Shown: piece after piece, positions 58,842-64,000 of the stretch
Numbering within the stretch: position 1 is the stretch's first letter
How the letters are laid out: every line of letters begins with the position of its first letter
Source: Secundilactobacillus kimchicus JCM 15530
GTDB lineage: Bacteria > Bacillota > Bacilli > Lactobacillales > Lactobacillaceae
DNA: 64,000 nucleotides
Direction: 5' to 3'
Assembly: GCF_001433995.1 (NCBI RefSeq)
Contig: NZ_AZCX01000005.1
Coordinates: 85,427-149,426, forward strand
Translations under genes and position numbers: made by a program
Notes under the pieces: generated by a model
Databases searched by the model: none
What the model was told of the DNA's origin: nothing
Seen by the model: only the letters and a program-made list of their open reading frames with translations

Positions 58842-59507
58842 TTATTCAGCGGTGTAGTCAATCCGGTTGAAGAATTCAATTTCGATGTTATCGTCGGTAA
58901 TGGTTAGTTTAGTAATACTACCGTTAATTGTGGCCGCTCCCTTGTCTAACTCCGGGGCGTAGCGGTCAACGATTGAGCGAATCGTCATGCCGTGTGAGAC
59001 GACCAGGACGACATCGCCATCGCTGGAATTTGCTCGGAGCTTATTGAAACCACGATCCAATCGGTCCCAAAACATTCTGTTATTTTCTGCATCGCCGTAG
59101 AGGTCAGCTTTGTGGATGAGGTCGCGGGCCTTTTCAAGACCGTATTTGCCCAAAACAGCGGATTCCGACGTTAGCGCAACTTGCTCACCCACAAATTGCC
59201 ACATTTGGTTAAGATCATTTCCTTCGAAGTAGCCGTGACACTGCTCGCGGAACTCAGGGAATTGGTAGCTAATAATGTTCATGTTGTTCGGATTAGCCTT
59301 CAAAATGTGATGAGCTGTTTCGATGGCACGACCGGAGTCGCTGCTATAAGCAGCGGTAAAGTTGACAGCTTTTAACTGTTTACCAGCCCGGTTGGCATCG
59401 GCAATGCCCTTTTTGGTTAACGGCGAGTCAATCCAGCCTTGGACTTTGTTATAACGGTTCATCATCGTTTGGCCGTGACGAACAAAATATGCGGTAATGG
59501 TTTTCAT
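58842..59507 (-). CDS. Histidine phosphatase superfamily protein (phosphoglycerate-mutase-like)
   Basis: A 221-residue protein with the RHG motif FVRHGQT (nucleophile His11), the second-half motif VVSHGMT, and a Glu in the EFREQCHGYFEG region expected to be the acid. YSSDSGRAIETA is typical. It is a cofactor-independent-of-glycolysis type phosphatase such as the PhoE/GpmB group rather than the glycolytic dPGM, to judge from length and sequence. Substrate unknown. GTAGGAGG precedes the ATG; an extended -10 (TGCTATACT) lies upstream on the minus strand at about 59540-59548. Confidence 0.88.
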   Translation of the reverse strand: MKTITAYFVRHGQTMMNRYNKVQGWIDSPLTKKGIADANRAGKQLKAVNFTAAYSSDSGRAIETAHHILKANPNNMNIISYQFPEFREQCHGYFEGNDLNQMWQFVGEQVALTSESAVLGKYGLEKARDLIHKADLYGDAENNRMFWDRLDRGFNKLRANSSDGDVVLVVSHGMTIRSIVDRYAPELDKGAATINGSITKLTITDDNIEIEFFNRIDYTAE

Positions 59508-59547
59508 ACTCTGCCTCCTACGTTCTTGATTACCTCTAGTATAGCAG

Positions 59548-59588
59548 AAACCGCATTCAAGCCCTAGGGAATAAGGGTTGAATGCGGT
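59548..59588 (-). terminator. Terminator after yfhO
   Basis: ACCGCATTCAA pairs with TTGAATGCGGT around CCCT/AGGG. The T-run is short on the minus strand (GGTTTCTG), so it may terminate poorly or act mainly as a stabiliser. Confidence 0.6.
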
Positions 59589-59593
59589 CTAAT

Positions 59594-62500
59594 TTAGTGT
59601 TTTCGTTGGTGGGACTTCTTGGGTGTCATCAGATGGGGCCAAATGAGTTGGGCTAATCCGACGACTAAGAAGAAGGCTAATCCAAGCACCGTTAAAAAGA
59701 CACCAGATTGTAGTCCGGGTGTTTCGTACGTGAGCCGTATTTCATGTGAACCGGAGCCAATTTCGGCACCGACAAATCCTGAATTAACAAGGGTTGTCGG
59801 CGTTGGACGACCGTCGACGGTGAGTTTCCAACCATCGGAGTAGGGGATAGAAGTCGTCAAGATTCCAGTCTGAGAGTTGTCGACGTGGCCCGTCACGGTG
59901 TTGTTGGCCACTTGAAGCTTCGTGAGGCCTTGATTTTGCAACTTTTTAATCGCAGTGATAAATGATGAACCGAATGGGACGGCAATGAGTTTAACGTTCT
60001 TAAAATGGAGTTTTTGAAGCGTGTCAAATGTCAGCGAAACGGTTGATGGTGTCTTGGGATTGTACCCTAAATTAATCAATAAATGGTCAGCCGGTTCGTA
60101 ATCTGACATGTTGTTGACGCCTAATTGGCTGAAGCTGTTTTGATGACGGCCCGTTTTGACGGTTAACTGATAGTTGCCAAAGGTTGGGCTGTTATTAATA
60201 AAGCGTTGGTTGTTGATCTGCTCACCCTTAGGATAGGGGGTCCCAGCGAGAGTTGCGTTGTTTGCAAACGACTGCATTCGGTATGGCGTTGATTGCTGGG
60301 TGGTTTTGATTCCGTCGACGGCCAAGTACAATTCGCTGTTCCGATACTGACTAGGCTGCTTGATTTTAAGCTGGTAAGTCATCTGGTGACCGGTTACGTC
60401 ACTTGTCATTTCTGTTAGCCCGTTTTTGTTTTTAAGCGCGTTATCGGCTAAAATTTGTTGGTTTTTGGTCAACAAATTCTTCACCCCCTGGCTAGGTGTT
60501 TGCATGCCAGTAGCTGACCGGTAATTTTCGGCCGCCTTATCAGACAAGTTTGACCCGGGGACAGTTGCCGATTGTGACAGGGCCACGTTTTTTTTCAAAC
60601 GATAATTGATGACTTGCTGCTCAGTCGTCATGGGTTGGCTAAGGACTTTAACCGTATAGTCAACGTTTTGAGAGGTCTGTCGAGGGGTGACCGATTGGGT
60701 CTTTTTAACGGTATTGGCCACTTCAACTCCCTGTAGTAGCGCTTGCTCGCGATCTAACGCTGATAGTTTATCAAAGTCAGCTTGGTTGATCTGGCGGTAT
60801 TGCATGTACGCTAACGGCAAGGCATACTTCGATTTCATTAAAACGGTCCCGGTTCCATTGCCAAGGGTGTAAACGGGCTGATCTGGGAACGAAGCTTGTT
60901 TGCCACTTACGGTTTTAACTGGTGTAAAACCAAATGGAATGGCTTGGTGGTTGGCCAGTTCGTCCTGACGTGCAAACAGGTATTTAACGCCAAGTAGCGC
61001 GTTCATGGTGGTCCGATCATCCACTTCGCCGGTAGGGTTGTTCATTTTGTTTTGCAGGTTTTGTAACGCCTTATTAAACGTATTAATCTCACCGTTTTGA
61101 ACGGAATAATACGAACTAATGCTGTGGGTGTTTAACAACATTGGAATGTTGTTGCCGGCGGTCGGCGTGTTGTAATAATCGCTAGTGGTATTAGTCCGGT
61201 AAAAAGTCTTGTCGGCTTTATTCAGGTACCGGTCGGCGTAGTCATAAAACGTTTTTGTCCAGCGGGTTGGTTGGCCAGAGGCAATTTCGTCTTTGGCCGA
61301 ATGACTGTAGGTTGAACTGTATAGCCCAACTCCCGTACTAGCTGCGTTTAGCGCTACAACCGCGAGTAGTGTATACCGGAGAACCCGCTTGCGATGGGGG
61401 ACCAGAAGTCCATTTGCTAGAATCGCGACATACAAGAGTAAGAACCCATAGGCTAAGAAGTGGTGCGCTGGCATGTTAAAGGTTAGGTCATTCCCCAACC
61501 AAACTAGGAGCAGCAGCAGCGCACTGGCTAAAATAAACCAACGATAGTCCTTCACCGTCACTGTATGGAGATGGTCCACAAAAAGGGCTGCTGTCAGGGA
61601 GAAAACCAGGTGGGCCAATAAGACCCAGCGGTTAGAGGGCGTGCTGAGCACGTTGAGCGTTGCAGCGACCGCTGGAAATAATAGGCCTATCGCAATTAGA
61701 ATCAGTGTGATATTCAGCCACAAATAACGCGTAAAGCGGCGGAACGTCCAGACCATAGCCAGAAGCGTCAACCCACTAGTACCGAGGACGGCCCAGTAAT
61801 AGATGTTGCCACTGGTATTTAGCAGGGCGTTTGGTAGATTTGTATAATAGACGGGCGGATAGAACGATAAACCGTTCGCAAAGTCTGCCCCGCCGGTTCG
61901 AGAGGAATTAAGCATCGCCAAAATATTGGGTAACAGAATCGCGCCGGCCATCATCAGGGACATCATGATTGTGGCCGCAAAGTAGCCCAGTGATTTTGGA
62001 AACGAGCGGACAAGGGCGTGTTTGCGTCGCAAGTCAAAATAACGGATGAGCGCAAAAGCGAGCGCGCCTAGTCCGAGAACATACGCAAAGTACACGTTGC
62101 AAACCAGTGCAAGGGCCGTGACTAAGGCTAGTGGTAAAAATGACTTCCCCTTGTAAATTCGGTCGATACATAGGCATAATAATGGGAAAAAGATTAATGG
62201 AAGTAAGAAAAAGGGGTGGTGATAGCTCACGTAAAACGAGTAACCGTTAAACGTGTAGATTAAGGCCCCGATTAACATCCCTGGCCGCTTGAAGTGAAGC
62301 TGTTTTGCCAGTGCCAAAAAGGCTAATCCGACGACGTAAAGGCGTAGGATGGTCAGCAGTTGATAACCGAGTTCAAGTTGGTCGGCAGGGAACAAGGCAA
62401 TTAAATAGCTAAACGGATCACCGACAACATAGTAGGCAAAAGTCGTCATTTGGTCGGCGCCCAGGCCTAGATTCCAAGACCAACTGAACAACGATTGGCC

Positions 62501-62686
62501 ACCTTGCCCGTGTAAAATTCGGTAGAATTCCGTTAAAATTGGGTAGTGTTGGGCAATGCCGTCAAGGTCCCAGATGGTAGATTGGCCCATCACGCGCAAA
62601 ATGCCGAAACTGGCAGCGACAATCATCATAAACAAAATGGTGTAGGCAGCCCACACCGGTATTTTTTGATACATTTTCTTCAACAT
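59594..62686 (-). CDS. YfhO-family membrane protein (probable GT-C glycosyltransferase)
   Basis: A 1030-residue membrane protein with about 12 to 13 helices in the first 460 residues, a large extracellular region (about 465-985) and one final helix (about 1000-1020). The N-terminus after helix 1 reads WDLDGIAQHYPILTEFYRIL, the acidic DxD-like start of the GT-C fold, followed by WSWNLGLGADQMTTFAYYVVGDPFSYL, both typical of YfhO. Relatives add sugars to lipoteichoic or other surface polymers using lipid-linked donors. GGAG precedes the ATG. Near it lie acyltransferase and S-layer genes, fitting an envelope role. Confidence 0.9.
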   Translation of the reverse strand: MLKKMYQKIPVWAAYTILFMMIVAASFGILRVMGQSTIWDLDGIAQHYPILTEFYRILHGQGGQSLFSWSWNLGLGADQMTTFAYYVVGDPFSYLIALFPADQLELGYQLLTILRLYVVGLAFLALAKQLHFKRPGMLIGALIYTFNGYSFYVSYHHPFFLLPLIFFPLLCLCIDRIYKGKSFLPLALVTALALVCNVYFAYVLGLGALAFALIRYFDLRRKHALVRSFPKSLGYFAATIMMSLMMAGAILLPNILAMLNSSRTGGADFANGLSFYPPVYYTNLPNALLNTSGNIYYWAVLGTSGLTLLAMVWTFRRFTRYLWLNITLILIAIGLLFPAVAATLNVLSTPSNRWVLLAHLVFSLTAALFVDHLHTVTVKDYRWFILASALLLLLVWLGNDLTFNMPAHHFLAYGFLLLYVAILANGLLVPHRKRVLRYTLLAVVALNAASTGVGLYSSTYSHSAKDEIASGQPTRWTKTFYDYADRYLNKADKTFYRTNTTSDYYNTPTAGNNIPMLLNTHSISSYYSVQNGEINTFNKALQNLQNKMNNPTGEVDDRTTMNALLGVKYLFARQDELANHQAIPFGFTPVKTVSGKQASFPDQPVYTLGNGTGTVLMKSKYALPLAYMQYRQINQADFDKLSALDREQALLQGVEVANTVKKTQSVTPRQTSQNVDYTVKVLSQPMTTEQQVINYRLKKNVALSQSATVPGSNLSDKAAENYRSATGMQTPSQGVKNLLTKNQQILADNALKNKNGLTEMTSDVTGHQMTYQLKIKQPSQYRNSELYLAVDGIKTTQQSTPYRMQSFANNATLAGTPYPKGEQINNQRFINNSPTFGNYQLTVKTGRHQNSFSQLGVNNMSDYEPADHLLINLGYNPKTPSTVSLTFDTLQKLHFKNVKLIAVPFGSSFITAIKKLQNQGLTKLQVANNTVTGHVDNSQTGILTTSIPYSDGWKLTVDGRPTPTTLVNSGFVGAEIGSGSHEIRLTYETPGLQSGVFLTVLGLAFFLVVGLAQLIWPHLMTPKKSHQRKH

Positions 62687-62813
62687 AGCAACTCCATCTA
62701 TATGATATTGTTCAGTTCATTACCCTCCATTATGCCATAAAACGACGAGTGTGAAACGGGGGATAAAAAGTTCGCCTGTTACAGTGGGGTATGTCGGACC
62801 TGGTTGAATTGTT

Positions 62814-62842
62814 AAGGAGGGACAACAAAAATGCCGAATTAA
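62814..62842 (+). other. Ribosome site with a three-codon frame
   Basis: AAGGAGGG is followed after eight or nine bases by ATG CCG AAT TAA (62831-62842). A hairpin GTTAC/GTAAC follows. It may be a start-stop regulatory element or the remains of a lost gene. Confidence 0.3.
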
Positions 62843-62867
62843 GGTTACGTTTGTGTAACACTGATGT

Positions 62868-62896
62868 TTTTTGAATAAAAATCTGTAAAATAGAAT
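62868..62896 (+). promoter_or_regulatory. Promoter of the acyltransferase gene
   Basis: TTTTGA (62868-62873), 17 bases, TAGAAT (62891-62896), about 30 bases ahead of the start codon. Confidence 0.45.
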
Positions 62897-62928
62897 AAGG
62901 ATTAACGTGGTTGAAAGGATGAGGATTG

Positions 62929-63945
62929 ATGGGTAAAAGGGTCGAGTGGGTCGACATGGCCAAAGCTATCGGGATGATTGCGGTAGTTTTTGGTCATGCG
63001 ATTCACCCTATGACCGATGCACACCACTCGGTCAGTGTGCTCTTCGGGGTCTTATATTGGTGGCACATGCCACTATTCTTTATTATTGGTGGTTTCTTTT
63101 TGAAGCCAATTGAACAGAATTTGTCTGCATTTAAGCGGTTTTTCATGCACCGGGTCTGGCCAAACATCAAAATGTACTTTGGTGCTGGGACCATTTTGAT
63201 ACTACTGGCCCATTTCTTGAGAGGACATTCTTGGCATTACACTGCTTGGTATTTCTTGCGTCTCGTGTACGGAGGCCGGACGCTAAACAAAACGTTGACG
63301 ATTTTTTGGTTTATTACCGTCTACGTTTTGACGTTAATTGTCGTGGTTATTTTAATTAGCTACGTCAAATCAATCCCAGCGCAGTTTTTTATTGCGTTTA
63401 CAATGTTTGCGGCGGGCGTTTCCTATAAGCACATGCACTTCTTGGTATACAAGTACGTGCCCTGGGATGCGGATATTGTCCTCTTGACGACACTGTATAT
63501 GTTAGTCGGGTATTACGGGTTTAAACTCTACCCGCAGATTCCCCATAAGGGGTGGATCTTTTTATCAACGGCTGTGATGTTTATCGTGCTAGCCTTCCTT
63601 AAATATCAACGACTGTTAGTATTTAGTCTCTCGTTGAAGTCTCACAAGGTCCACAATTCATTTCTAGGGGCGTTTGTGCCAATTGCAATTTCACTAGCTA
63701 TTTTTATTTTATCCGACTGGATGACAAGCAGTCATTTCTTTGATTGGCTACTCCCGATCGGGTTATATTCCAACGCTATTATGTACATGCACCGGTTAGT
63801 GTTTGATGTTTTGGCGCACGTGCCGGGAATTGACAACTGGTTGATGCAGACGATTTTGGGGTTGGTGATTCCGGTCATCGTGGCCAGCTTGTACAAGCGA
63901 GGCAAGCACTGGTGGCATAACCGCCAATTACCAACAACAAGTTAA
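62929..63945 (+). CDS. Acyltransferase-3 family membrane protein
   Basis: A 338-residue protein with about ten helices. The N-terminus RVEWVDMAKAIGMIAVVFGHAIHP is the acyltransferase-3 signature including the catalytic His, and WWHMPLFFIIGGFFL gives the second motif. Members O-acetylate or otherwise acylate surface polysaccharides, teichoic acids or peptidoglycan, or are glucan-modifying enzymes. No SGNH domain is attached. ATG 62929 follows AAAGGATGAGG. It is divergent from yfhO, and the two may act on the same polymer; this is inference. Confidence 0.9.
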   Translation: MGKRVEWVDMAKAIGMIAVVFGHAIHPMTDAHHSVSVLFGVLYWWHMPLFFIIGGFFLKPIEQNLSAFKRFFMHRVWPNIKMYFGAGTILILLAHFLRGHSWHYTAWYFLRLVYGGRTLNKTLTIFWFITVYVLTLIVVVILISYVKSIPAQFFIAFTMFAAGVSYKHMHFLVYKYVPWDADIVLLTTLYMLVGYYGFKLYPQIPHKGWIFLSTAVMFIVLAFLKYQRLLVFSLSLKSHKVHNSFLGAFVPIAISLAIFILSDWMTSSHFFDWLLPIGLYSNAIMYMHRLVFDVLAHVPGIDNWLMQTILGLVIPVIVASLYKRGKHWWHNRQLPTTS

Positions 63946-63950
63946 CAACA

Positions 63951-63987
63951 AAAAAGGTATCGGACTTCAAAGTCCGATACCTTTTTA
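63951..63987. terminator. Rho-independent terminator after acyltransferase gene
   Basis: AAAAAGGTATCGGACTT pairs with AGTCCGATACCTTTTT. Confidence 0.92.
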
Positions 63988-64000
63988 AATTGCAGTTAAA

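Overview
The window reads as chromosomal DNA of a lactic acid bacterium (Lactobacillaceae), most likely an obligately heterofermentative one of the brevis/buchneri/collinoides kind. The evidence is a split LacL/LacM beta-galactosidase, AGGAGG-type ribosome binding sites, two near-perfect CcpA (cre) boxes, an S-layer protein of the L. brevis SlpA type, and an isoleucine 2-epimerase very like the L. buchneri enzyme. Species is inference; there is no rRNA or tRNA gene, no insertion sequence, no prophage and no CRISPR array in the window.

Layout. 1-3.4 kb: end of a PLP aminotransferase, then lacLM. 3.5-6.9 kb: MacB-type ABC exporter. 7-8.3 kb (minus strand): secreted metzincin protease and a SugE/Gdx-type exporter with an attenuator-like leader. 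8.4-12.2 kb: CcpN-type regulator and pyruvate phosphate dikinase, whose 3' end lies in a 110-bp repeat present twice. 12.2-14.8 kb: GNAT, SDR and an aldo/keto reductase. 14.9-21.5 kb: branched-chain amino acid block, azlCD (export) followed by a leader-peptide attenuator and livJHMGF plus a CBS/ACT protein (import). 21.5-23 kb: membrane protein and TetR regulator. 23-28 kb: deoC-deoB-deoD-deoR-pdp nucleoside operon behind a CcpA-controlled promoter. 28-31.8 kb: DyP peroxidase, VanZ-RDD protein, NAD(P)-binding protein and TetR regulator. 31.8-36.1 kb: FusB-like EF-G-binding protein, VTC polyphosphate polymerase, DUF4956 membrane protein and secreted CotH-family kinase. 36.1-38.6 kb: structured intergenic element, SPFH protein, aldo/keto reductase, Nudix hydrolase. 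38.7-41.6 kb: amino acid permease plus isoleucine 2-epimerase. 41.6-43.7 kb: GPH sugar symporter with cre-like sites. 43.7-46.5 kb: ECF vitamin S-component, pyridoxal kinase and two-domain PLP lyase/aminotransferase. 46.5-48.7 kb: orphan AP2-domain protein and a Mga-type regulator broken by one in-frame stop. 48.9-53.4 kb: NEAT-domain haem-iron uptake operon. 53.5-58.8 kb: coiled-coil protein, membrane protein, S-layer protein and two small paralogues. 58.8-64 kb: phosphoglycerate-mutase-like phosphatase, YfhO membrane glycosyltransferase and acyltransferase.

Themes. Branched-chain amino acids recur (azlCD, the liv operon with a Leu/Val/Ile-rich leader peptide, isoleucine 2-epimerase with a permease). 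PLP metabolism recurs (ECF S-component, pyridoxal kinase, several PLP enzymes). The right half is rich in envelope functions (CotH/VTC, NEAT proteins, S-layer, YfhO, acyltransferase). The most interesting signals are the ribosome-dependent attenuator ahead of livJ, the VTC-DUF4956-CotH operon, the duplicated palindromic unit at the ppdK 3' end, the unidentified coiled-coil protein ahead of the S-layer gene, and the nonsense-split Mga regulator beside the haem operon. Promoter, operator and RNA-structure calls are by eye only.
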